Below, piece by piece: positions 17,954 to 24,818 of a DNA stretch of 64,000 nucleotides. How positions within the stretch are numbered: the first letter of the stretch is position 1; each line of letters opens with the position of its first letter. The stretch is from an uncultured Prevotellaceae bacterium (GTDB lineage Bacteria; Bacteroidota; Bacteroidia; Bacteroidales; Bacteroidaceae). Below the pieces are notes generated by a model. It saw nothing but the letters and a program-made list of their open reading frames with translations, had not been told where the DNA came from and ran no database searches. Position numbers and translations under genes: made by a program. The stretch covers positions 20,479-84,478 of the forward strand of contig CAMWKZ010000006.1 in assembly GCA_947174945.1 (NCBI GenBank). The letters are read 5' to 3'.

Positions 17954-18586
17954 TTATTGATGTTTGTTATTTCTAATGAGAGACAGCAGGCACTGCATCT
18001 CCTCAACAGGGTCGGAAGCGTTCAGAACGGCACCGCTCAGTGCCACGCCTGTCACTCCAGTTTGCATGATGCTGGGAATGTCGGCAGCTGTAATGCCCCC
18101 TATTGCCACTATGGGCAACCTGATACCCGCCTCTGTCATTTGCCGCACGATGTCGCGGTAGCCCTGCAATCCCAATATCGGCGCAAGCCCTTTCTTGGTG
18201 GTAGTGAAGCGGAACGGCCCACAACCTATATAGTCAGCTCCCGCCTCGGCGTGCGCCTTTACGTCGTCAAAGGTATTCGCCGTGCCACCGATGATGTAGC
18301 CGTTGCCTAACAATGCTCTTGCCTCGGCTATGGGCATGTCGTTCTTTCCGAGGTGTACGCCGTCGGCCTGTAGCTCCTTTACCAGCGCCACACGGTCGTC
18401 TATGATGAATTTTGCCCCCGCCTCGGCACACATCCGCTGCGCTTTCAGCGCCACATTCCTTGCCTCCTCGTGCGTCGCCTCCTTCATACGCAGCTGCACC
18501 CATCGGCAACCGCCGTCAAGTGCGAGACGTATGGAGTCCAGATACGAATAGCGCCCGTTATGGTGTGATATAAACTGCAGTTCCAT
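17954..18586 (-). CDS. thiE: Thiamine-phosphate synthase ThiE
   Basis: The 210-residue TIM-barrel enzyme joins HMP-PP and thiazole phosphate to thiamine phosphate. It shows [10 protein letters not shown] at the start, [57 protein letters not shown] and [29 protein letters not shown] 23-codon upstream extension of the frame would overlap thiS, so the ATG at 18586, two bases after the thiS stop, is the better start. This is the complete copy; a shorter homologue is later in the same operon. Confidence 0.95.
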   Translation of the reverse strand: MELQFISHHNGRYSYLDSIRLALDGGCRWVQLRMKEATHEEARNVALKAQRMCAEAGAKFIIDDRVALVKELQADGVHLGKNDMPIAEARALLGNGYIIGGTANTFDDVKAHAEAGADYIGCGPFRFTTTKKGLAPILGLQGYRDIVRQMTEAGIRLPIVAIGGITAADIPSIMQTGVTGVALSGAVLNASDPVEEMQCLLSLIRNNKHQ

Positions 18587-18588
18587 TC

Positions 18589-18792
18589 TCAACCTCCGCA
18601 AGCGGCCTTGATGATGATAATGCTGTCGCCCTCGCTCAGCGTTGTAGTTCCCCACTGTGCGCGTTGCACCATTCGCGTGCCCACGGCCATAGCCACTCCA
18701 CGCTCTGGCAAGTTCAGTTCCTCTGCCAGTTCCGCAAGGCTCAGGGCCTTGGTCTCGGTCTGTTTGTTGTTGATGTAGATGTTCATGTTCAT
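18589..18792 (-). CDS. thiS: Sulfur carrier protein ThiS
   Basis: The 67-residue ubiquitin-like protein ends IIIIKAACGG, with the exposed Gly-Gly that ThiF adenylates and that carries sulfur as a thiocarboxylate. The core ALSLAELAEELNLPERGVAMAVGTRMV matches ThiS. Two Met codons at residues 1 and 3 are both possible starts. It is the first gene after the TPP riboswitch and attenuator, so its expression should follow thiamine level most directly. Confidence 0.95.
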   Translation of the reverse strand: MNMNIYINNKQTETKALSLAELAEELNLPERGVAMAVGTRMVQRAQWGTTTLSEGDSIIIIKAACGG

Positions 18793-18821
18793 AGAATAAC
18801 TATTGGTTTATATACTGAAAC

Positions 18822-18860
18822 GGAAAAACCCGAGTGTCGGCCTAACGCCATCACTCGGGT
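18822..18860 (-). terminator. Riboswitch-controlled attenuator ahead of thiS
   Basis: On the minus strand ACCCGAGTG (from 18860 to 18852) and CACTCGGGT (18836 to 18828) pair around a 15-base loop and are followed by a U run (complement of the A run 18823-18828). This intrinsic terminator lies between the TPP aptamer and thiS. The aptamer's 5' strand carries ACTCGGG (complement of 18994-19000), which can pair with the terminator's first arm, giving a clear anti-terminator. Confidence 0.85.
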
Positions 18861-18895
18861 ATATTATCTGTCTATTGACAAATCCAGTTATTGTG

Positions 18896-19003
18896 GACTC
18901 ATTTCCTACGGCAGCATTATCTGCATCAGGTCAATGGGTATAATCTCAGCCAACAGCCTGTTAGTGTATGATAATACACAACGGAGTGGCACCCCCGAGT
19001 ATT
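18896..19003 (-). promoter_or_regulatory. TPP riboswitch (THI element)
   Basis: Read on the minus strand, the segment holds the conserved THI-box parts in order: CGGGGGTGCC, an extended P3 arm, GGCTGAGATTATACCC, TTGACCTGATGCAGATAATG and CGTAGGAAATGAGT. P1 is closed by ACTC (near 19000) and GAGT (18897-18900). Binding of thiamine pyrophosphate should free the terminator arm and stop transcription of the eight-gene operon. The aptamer begins almost at the predicted transcription start. Confidence 0.95.
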
Positions 19004-19012
19004 TCTTGCCTG

Positions 19013-19044
19013 CAAAGGTAGTGTTTTTCTGCGCAACCCCCAAA
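19013..19044 (-). promoter_or_regulatory. Promoter of the thiamine operon (TTTG-N20-TACCTTTG)
   Basis: On the minus strand -33 TTTG (19041-19044) and -7 TACCTTTG (19013-19020) are separated by 20 bases, an exact match to the phylum consensus. The transcript would begin near 19006, directly at the riboswitch aptamer. Confidence 0.85.
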
Positions 19045-19060
19045 TTAATTCATAAAAATC

Positions 19061-19624
19061 TCATTTATTTACCCGTAGTATCTCATCTTCCAAGACGAGG
19101 GTTGCCACGTGAAGGTCGTTGAGCGCCTCTACTACCTCGGCAGCATCGGACTGACGGGGGAAGCGGAAATGGACGTGCACACCGGCGGACACGGCTGGTG
19201 ACTGCATGACGACGCTTAGGCCGTAGTAGGTGGCCACCTCGTTGACAACATCGATGAATGGCGTATCGTCGAACTCGAAGAACATCGACGGGGGAGCGTC
19301 GGCGGGGGTGACGGTGGTAGACGGATGGGCTGTCACGGTCTCAATGGCGTTGCCCTCGTCTGTTGAGGCTGAGGAGAAATGGCCGATGGTGTGCGTGAGC
19401 AGCACGGGAACGGCTACGACCACTATCGGCAGACATAGTATTGCTGCTGCATAATACAGCCACTTCATAGAACGGGACGAGCCGTGCGAACTGCGCCTGA
19501 TGCGCTTGAGAGCCTCGGCAGTCTCGTCAGCCGAAGGCAGCGTGCCAAGAGCCTCGCCGAAGATTGCCTGTATGCGCTCGGCGGAGTCGTCCGTCCTATT
19601 ATTGTTTTTGTTGTGCTTATCCAT
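19061..19624 (-). CDS. Short anti-sigma-like membrane protein with DUF4974-type domain
   Basis: The 187-residue protein has a cytoplasmic N-terminus (about 1-50), one transmembrane segment (WLYYAAAILCLPIVVVAVPVLL, about 54-76), a Ser/Thr/Pro/Ala linker, and a periplasmic domain (FEFDDTPFIDVVNEVATYYGL to EVVEALNDLHV) that resembles the DUF4974/STN-like C-terminus of FecR-type anti-sigma factors. The central FecR sensor domain is absent, so it is a shortened version. It lies 32 bases after the sigma gene on the same strand and probably transmits a signal from the neighbouring receptor to the sigma factor. Confidence 0.7.
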   Translation of the reverse strand: MDKHNKNNNRTDDSAERIQAIFGEALGTLPSADETAEALKRIRRSSHGSSRSMKWLYYAAAILCLPIVVVAVPVLLTHTIGHFSSASTDEGNAIETVTAHPSTTVTPADAPPSMFFEFDDTPFIDVVNEVATYYGLSVVMQSPAVSAGVHVHFRFPRQSDAAEVVEALNDLHVATLVLEDEILRVNK

Positions 19625-19656
19625 AAATCGGTAGTATTTTCATTCGGGTATTTGCG

Positions 19657-20163
19657 TTAGTTCATCTTTGCCCTGAGGGTTGCCAGAGCCTTTGAGATGT
19701 GTTTCTTGACCGTGTTGGGGCTTATGCCCAGCTCGGTTGCCACCTGTGCGTAGGTCTTGCGTTCCCAGTAGCACCGGCGCAGAATGGTGCGCGTGGGTTC
19801 GCCCAGCTCGTCGGCAATACGCTCTGCCGTCTGCAATAGTTGTTCGTGGTGCGCATAGTCATCGTCGGCATCGGCCTGGGTGGCACGTATGATGCTGTCT
19901 ATCTTGTCCTGCTCCACCTTCAGGTGCTTCATGCGGTTGAGCACGGCATTGCGCGTTGCCGTGTACAGCCATGCGTTGCACGCCAGCGTGCCAGCGCTGT
20001 CGAACCTCTCCCATGCCGTCTGCATCACACCGCTTACTATGTCCTTTGCCTCCTCCATATCGCCTATGAGCTGGCACGCATAACGCACCAGCTTGGGATA
20101 CATATCCTTGAACATCAGCTCGTATTGAGCTTCTTTCCTATGCCTTGCAAATGGTAGTATCAT
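19657..20163 (-). CDS. ECF-type RNA polymerase sigma factor
   Basis: The 168-residue protein has region 2 (YPKLVRYACQLIGDMEEAKDIVSGVMQTAWERF, then AWLYTATRNAVLNRMKH) and region 4 (LGEPTRTILRRCYWERKTYAQVATELGISPNTVKKHISKA), typical of Bacteroidota ECF sigma factors used with FecR-type regulators. It sits between an outer membrane receptor gene (ending 34 bases upstream) and an anti-sigma-like gene. It probably activates the receptor gene and its own transcription. A TAACTTTG box at 20174-20181 could give it a separate promoter, but the -33 match is missing. Confidence 0.9.
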   Translation of the reverse strand: MILPFARHRKEAQYELMFKDMYPKLVRYACQLIGDMEEAKDIVSGVMQTAWERFDSAGTLACNAWLYTATRNAVLNRMKHLKVEQDKIDSIIRATQADADDDYAHHEQLLQTAERIADELGEPTRTILRRCYWERKTYAQVATELGISPNTVKKHISKALATLRAKMN

Positions 20164-20197
20164 AGTTGGGATGCAAAGTTAGCAAAAATCACTGACA

Positions 20198-22798
20198 CTA
20201 TAAGCGGTTGCGCTCACTTTGTCCTGCGTGGGAGCCTTTATATCGGCTGTTGGTGGCATTGAACTTATAGGAGACATCCAATCCGAAGCGCCTCACGTCG
20301 CGATACTCCTTGAACGTGGTGCTGACGTTGATGCCCCCGTAGGCGGTCATCCTGATGTAGGCGGTCTTGAGCACATCGTTTGCCACGACGGCCACGTTAA
20401 GGGAATTGTTTTTCAGGAACGACTTGTTGAGCCGTAAGTCCACCTGCCCCGATGTCTTGATTTTAGCTGCCCCGGTGCGCACATAGGGATAGAGGCTTCC
20501 CGTGATGTTAAACATCCAGTTGTGAGGGAACGAGAAGTCGTTGCTGGAGTTGAACGAACTGAGCAGGTCGTTCCATTTGTGGGTTATCCCCAGCGGTTCG
20601 AGGTCTTGGTTCCTGAAGCCGAGCGATGCCGTTGTGTTCGTCTGCCAGCATCCCACTTTCGGTGATACGCTGACCATGACGCCGTAGGCCTGCATATTAG
20701 GGATGTTGCGGTAGTTCATAATCATCACACCGGGGTGGTTGACATCGTCGTAGGCATACTGAAACGAGGTGATGGTGTTCCTGAAATACTGGTAGTACGG
20801 CTGGACGTACAGCCACTTCCACGACACGGAGTATGTGATGGCATGGGTTGTTTGCGGTTGTAGAAACGGGTTGCCCGTGTCGTACTCGTGCTTGCTGCGA
20901 TAGTTGACGGCAGGCGACAGCAGGTCGTAGGGAGGGTTGAAGCGCGACATCTTGTAGGACAGCGTATGCCGCCAGTTGTCGCCTGCCCACGTGGCGGAGA
21001 GCATGGGCAGGAGCACGGAGTAGTCGGGGCTCATGTCACTGTTGTACGCACCGTTCACATCGTAGTGGTTGTCCTCGTTCTGCCAGCGCACGCCGGCATT
21101 GACGGTGACCTTGCCCATTTGCAGCGCATAGTTGGCAAAGAGCGACCACATGGCCGTGCGCTGGCGTATGTGGCTGTCGGCAGAGAATCCGTTCTGCCGA
21201 AACGCACTGGTGCGGTCGACGAACGATGTCTCCTCGCCAAACGTCAGGTTGCCTTTGGGCACGGGTGCCGTTACTGTCAGTTTCTCGGCCAGCAGCTCGT
21301 TCTCCACTTCCGTATTGCTGGCCGCCATGAGGACGGCATTGGTTTCGGCAGTCATTTCCGACAGGTAGGACGAGCGGTAATAGTCGGCATTGAGGTCGAT
21401 TTTCCACTTGCCGAGCTTGCCTATGTAGTAGGCGTTTACCGTATGGCTCATGCGTGGGGTGCTGCGCGTCAGCGACGAACTCTCCAAGTGTTCGAGAAAA
21501 GTATCGTCACGCCATGTGTCCTCGTCGGACGATATCTCGGTCTTGCCCTTGCTGATGAAATTGCCTGCCGGCGTGTAGGTGATGCCGACGGAGTGGTTGT
21601 CGTTGATGTCCCAGTTGTAGCCGAGGTCTACAAAGTAAAAGCTGGTTGACGACTTCCACTGGTTTTCGTGCTGAAAGTTCCATGTGCTCGAGGCCTGCAG
21701 GCAGTCGCTGGCCGTGGCCTTTATCAGGGTGTTGCTCTGTGTGAGCAGTGCGTTTACGAAGAAGTCCATTCCGTTGGCCGTGCGGTAGTTGAGGCCTACA
21801 TTCTGACGGCTGGATGCCTCTTTTCCCTGACGGTAGGTGGCCGACATATTGCCGCTCAGTCCCTCACCGGCACGGCGCACCGTCTTCAGCCGTATGACCG
21901 ACGTCACCTCCATTCCGTATTCAACCCCGGGCACGGTGATGACCTCTGCCGTCAGAATGTCCTCGGCACTCAGGCGCTCCAGCTCAGCGTCGTTGCGCAC
22001 CTTCTTGTTGTTGATGTAAATCTCAGGCTTGCCGTGGCCAGCCACCGTTCCGTCGTTCATCATCAGCGGCAAGTGCTTTATCATCTCCGATGCCGTGCCC
22101 ATCTTGGAGAGTGGGGTGCCTATGACGTTGGCCAGAATGCCACGGCCCGTGTCGCGTGCCAAGGGTTTTTCGTTGGTCACGGTAACGCCCTCCAGCGCGA
22201 TGGCGTCGGGGTTGAGCACTATCGTGCAGCTCTGCCCCTCACGGTAGTCAACCGTCTTGCTCTGATAGCCGAGAAACGATGCCTTGACGGCAGCAGGAGT
22301 GTGCTCGCCTGCTACGTGGAACCACCCATCGGTGTCGGTGATGCAGCCGTTGATGACGGTAGAGTCGCGACGCAACAGCAGCACCGTGCTGTATGGCATA
22401 GGCTCGCCCTTTGTGTTCACCACGCGCCCGTGCAGCTCCCTGACCTCCTTCTGGCTGCCACTGCGCTGTATCACGAAGTAGTGGTTGCGCTCGTGCACGG
22501 TAAGCGGCTTGTCGCTGATGACTATGCGTATGGCATCGGCCTCGCTCTTGTCGTTGATGGTTGCCGACACGCGGTATTTCTCCAGCTCGCCGTAGCTGAA
22601 GATGATGCTCTTGCCACCGGCACGCTCGATGCTTTTCAGCACCGCTGGCAAGGGCTGGTTCTTAACGGTCATGGTTATGCCACGGGGCGTGGCGCTGTTT
22701 ACCACTGGGCAGTCTGTGGCTGCTCGCATACTCGTCGGGCACGCCAGCATGGTGGCTGCCAGGCCCAGAATCAGGAGGGGAACATTCATTCTTTTCAT
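20198..22798 (-). CDS. Outer membrane beta-barrel (TonB-dependent-like) receptor with STN domain
   Basis: The 866-residue protein starts with a signal peptide (MKRMNVPLLILGLAATMLA) and then an STN domain (ITMTVKNQPLPAVLKSIERAGG), the part that talks to FecR-like regulators. A carboxypeptidase-regulatory-like beta-sandwich follows (LHGRVVNTKGEPMPYSTVLL), then a plug-like domain (PEIYINNKKVRNDAELERL), and a large C-terminal barrel with many aromatic beta strands. This is the outer-membrane beta-barrel family-3 architecture, without a SusD partner. The likely job is signal sensing and perhaps uptake, with the downstream sigma/anti-sigma genes as output. No housekeeping promoter was found upstream, consistent with ECF control. 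The ligand is unknown. Confidence 0.85.
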   Translation of the reverse strand: MKRMNVPLLILGLAATMLACPTSMRAATDCPVVNSATPRGITMTVKNQPLPAVLKSIERAGGKSIIFSYGELEKYRVSATINDKSEADAIRIVISDKPLTVHERNHYFVIQRSGSQKEVRELHGRVVNTKGEPMPYSTVLLLRRDSTVINGCITDTDGWFHVAGEHTPAAVKASFLGYQSKTVDYREGQSCTIVLNPDAIALEGVTVTNEKPLARDTGRGILANVIGTPLSKMGTASEMIKHLPLMMNDGTVAGHGKPEIYINNKKVRNDAELERLSAEDILTAEVITVPGVEYGMEVTSVIRLKTVRRAGEGLSGNMSATYRQGKEASSRQNVGLNYRTANGMDFFVNALLTQSNTLIKATASDCLQASSTWNFQHENQWKSSTSFYFVDLGYNWDINDNHSVGITYTPAGNFISKGKTEISSDEDTWRDDTFLEHLESSSLTRSTPRMSHTVNAYYIGKLGKWKIDLNADYYRSSYLSEMTAETNAVLMAASNTEVENELLAEKLTVTAPVPKGNLTFGEETSFVDRTSAFRQNGFSADSHIRQRTAMWSLFANYALQMGKVTVNAGVRWQNEDNHYDVNGAYNSDMSPDYSVLLPMLSATWAGDNWRHTLSYKMSRFNPPYDLLSPAVNYRSKHEYDTGNPFLQPQTTHAITYSVSWKWLYVQPYYQYFRNTITSFQYAYDDVNHPGVMIMNYRNIPNMQAYGVMVSVSPKVGCWQTNTTASLGFRNQDLEPLGITHKWNDLLSSFNSSNDFSFPHNWMFNITGSLYPYVRTGAAKIKTSGQVDLRLNKSFLKNNSLNVAVVANDVLKTAYIRMTAYGGINVSTTFKEYRDVRRFGLDVSYKFNATNSRYKGSHAGQSERNRL

Positions 22799-22943
22799 CG
22801 TCGTTTTACTGTTTCGTTGTTAGTCGTTTTACCTTATAACAACCGAACCACCCAATCGGGTATGCGTTTTGTACAAAAGTTCTGAAAAAAAGTGCAGGAT
22901 TGCGGTGTCTATACGTAGGGCTTCATGACATAGGACTTATGCT

Positions 22944-23009
22944 ACTCGTGGAAAGAGCCGTTCTTTCCACGAGTAAGACCCGTTCTTACCCTGGGAAAGA
23001 ACGGGTCTT
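22944..23009. repeat. Palindromic repeat element B, copy 1
   Basis: Two adjacent perfect hairpins: arms 22944-22956/22962-22974 (ACTCGTGGAAAGA) and 22975-22987/22997-23009 (AAGACCCGTTCTT). The segment from TGGAAAGAGCCGTTCTTTCC through GAGTAAGA and CCGTTCTT recurs with few changes at 32499-32540. In this place it follows the CYTH gene on the minus strand and could serve as its terminator. No protein is encoded. Confidence 0.8.
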
Positions 23010-23046
23010 TCTCCCAGAAAGAAAAGCTGGCTTTACTGGCGGGATG

Positions 23047-23523
23047 CTAATCCTGCCACGTCGTAAACGGATGGCTGCGCAGTTGGCTGTTGTAGTAACG
23101 GCGGTCGCCCGTTACTTCTATACCGATGAAATGGGGTTTCTCGTAGGGTTCGTCTTCGTTGGCAAGCTCTACCTCGGCAACGACCAGCCCTTCGTTGTCG
23201 CCGAAAAACTCGTCGACCTCAAAGGTGTGCCGCCCACTGCGGACGAGCCAGCGCGTTTTGTCGATAATGCCCGGCTCGCAAAGCTGGAGCAGCTGACGGG
23301 CATCGTCAAGGGGTATTTCCTGTTCAAACTCGTAGCGTGACAAGCCGTCGTTCTGGCTTGGCCCCTTAATAGTAAGGTACGCGCGCTCCTCTTTTATACG
23401 CACCCGTACCGTGCGGCCACGCTCGCTGCAGATGTAGCCCTGCTGAATACGGCTCTTTGAAAAAGCCTCGTGCTTGTACGAGTCGTCAAGCACGAGGAAT
23501 TTACGTTCAATCTCCAGCGCCAT
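23047..23523 (-). CDS. CYTH domain protein (triphosphate-tunnel metalloenzyme family)
   Basis: The 158-residue protein begins MALEIERKFLV, the ExExK signature of CYTH proteins, and continues with TVRVRIKEERAYLTIKG, YEFEQEIP, IDKTRWLV, FEVDEFFGDNEGLVVAEVEL and PHFIGIEVTG. These charged strands line the tunnel that binds triphosphate with Mg2+. Bacterial members are usually inorganic triphosphatases, and the natural substrate here is unproven. The open frame runs 23 codons further upstream, but the ATG at 23523 overlaps the stop of the small membrane protein in TAATG, which fixes the start. Confidence 0.9.
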   Translation of the reverse strand: MALEIERKFLVLDDSYKHEAFSKSRIQQGYICSERGRTVRVRIKEERAYLTIKGPSQNDGLSRYEFEQEIPLDDARQLLQLCEPGIIDKTRWLVRSGRHTFEVDEFFGDNEGLVVAEVELANEDEPYEKPHFIGIEVTGDRRYYNSQLRSHPFTTWQD

Positions 23524-23669
23524 TATGACATGATGAAGCTGGCCCAGAGAGCATAGATAATACCGAGGGCTATCAGTGTGCCGATAATCCACATAATCAG
23601 GTTTCTACCCTTTTCTTCTTGTTTCTTGGCGTAAGCCTCACGCTTAGCCTGTCCTTTTTTATTTGCCAT
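23523..23669 (-). CDS. Small single-pass membrane protein (48 residues)
   Basis: The frame starts at the ATG at 23669, 27 bases after the prfB stop, and reads MANKKGQAKREAYAKKQEEK, followed by GRNLIMWIIGTLIALGIIYALWASFIMS. It has a highly basic 20-residue cytoplasmic part and one C-terminal hydrophobic helix. Its stop overlaps the CYTH start by one base (TAATG), a sign of translational coupling. I know of no assigned function. Its place between prfB and the CYTH gene suggests a conserved operon member and not a chance frame. Confidence 0.7.
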   Translation of the reverse strand: MANKKGQAKREAYAKKQEEKGRNLIMWIIGTLIALGIIYALWASFIMS

Positions 23670-23696
23670 AATATTGATGTTTTGGGTTTTAAATGA

Positions 23697-24818
23697 TTAT
23701 TCTTCGTCATTCACGGGGAACTCCATCAGGTAGGCTTTGATGAACTCGTCAATCTTGCCGTTCATTACGCCGTCCACGTCGGAGGTCTGGTAGTTGGTGC
23801 GGTGGTCTTTCACACGACGGTCGTCAAAGACATAGCTCCGAATCTGGCTGCCCCATTCTATCTTCTTTTTGCCAGCCTCAATCTTCGCCTGCGCCTCCAA
23901 CCGCTTCTGCATGGCGCGGTCGTACAGCTGCGAGCGCAACAGGGCCATGGCGCGTTCCTTGTTCTTGGGCTGGTCGCGCGTCTCGGTATTTTCTATCAGG
24001 ATTTCTTCTTCCTCGCCTGTATCGGGGTCGGTGTACCAGTAGCGCAGGCGCACGCCCGATTCCACTTTGTTGACGTTCTGACCGCCGGCACCGCTCGAGC
24101 GGAAGGTGTCCCACGACAGCTTGGCAGGGTCTACATACACTTCAATAGTATCGTCGACCAATGGGGTGACGAATACGGAGGCAAACGATGTCATGCGCTT
24201 GCCTTGCGCATTGAACGGACTGACGCGCACCAGTCGGTGCACACCGTTCTCCGACTTCAGATAGCCGTAGGCATACTCGCCCCCTTCTATCTGCATCGTA
24301 ACGCTCTTGATGCCCGCCTCGTCGCCGTCTTGCAGGTTGGAGATGCTCACCTTATGGCCATGAGCCTCGGCCCACCGCTGGTACATACGCATCAGCATCG
24401 ATGCCCAGTCCTGACTCTCGGTGCCACCGGCACCCGAGTTGATTTTCAGCACAACGTCCATAGGGTCTTCCTTCTGGCGGAGCATATTCTTCAGCTCAAG
24501 GTCTTCTATCAGGCTGATGGCCGTCTGGTAGTCCTTATCCACCTCGTCCTCCGTCACCATGTCCTCCTTGTAGAAGTCGAAGGCCAGCTGCAACTCGTCG
24601 GCAGCAGTGCGCACGGCCTGATAGCCGTCCAGCCACTTCTTGATGCCCTTCACCTTCTTCATCTGCTCCTCCGCCCGCTTCTGGTCTTCCCAGAAGTCGG
24701 GAGCCTGGGTGCGCAGGTCTTCCTCTTCAAATTCTATCTTCTTTTCATCAATCCTGAGGTAGTGCTTCAACTTGTCGGCACGCTCCAGAATGTCCTTTAG
24801 TTGGTCTTGTGTAATCAT
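23697..24818 (-). CDS. prfB: Peptide chain release factor 2
   Basis: The 373-residue RF2 ends translation at UGA and UAA. The stop-codon recognition motif SPF is in RVSPFNAQGKR, and the peptidyl-tRNA hydrolysis motif is in SSGAGGQNVNKVESGVRL. The N-terminal coiled-coil domain and the C-terminal KDHRTNYQTSDVDGVMNG are intact. The autoregulatory +1 frameshift site known from E. coli is absent: the matching position reads HYLRIDEKK in one open frame, with no internal UGA. Its ATG overlaps the stop of the acyl-CoA synthetase gene (TAATG). Confidence 0.97.
   Translation of the reverse strand: MITQDQLKDILERADKLKHYLRIDEKKIEFEEEDLRTQAPDFWEDQKRAEEQMKKVKGIKKWLDGYQAVRTAADELQLAFDFYKEDMVTEDEVDKDYQTAISLIEDLELKNMLRQKEDPMDVVLKINSGAGGTESQDWASMLMRMYQRWAEAHGHKVSISNLQDGDEAGIKSVTMQIEGGEYAYGYLKSENGVHRLVRVSPFNAQGKRMTSFASVFVTPLVDDTIEVYVDPAKLSWDTFRSSGAGGQNVNKVESGVRLRYWYTDPDTGEEEEILIENTETRDQPKNKERAMALLRSQLYDRAMQKRLEAQAKIEAGKKKIEWGSQIRSYVFDDRRVKDHRTNYQTSDVDGVMNGKIDEFIKAYLMEFPVNDEE

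Noticed and set aside
21668..22885. 405-codon open frame antisense to the outer membrane receptor
   Set aside because: The composition is that of a shadow frame, and it covers the signal peptide, STN and plug regions of a well-supported receptor gene.
23802..24800. 332-codon open frame antisense to prfB
   Set aside because: The opposite strand encodes a full RF2 with SPF and GGQ motifs. The frame here shows the Leu/Val/His-rich look of a complement of a charged helical protein.
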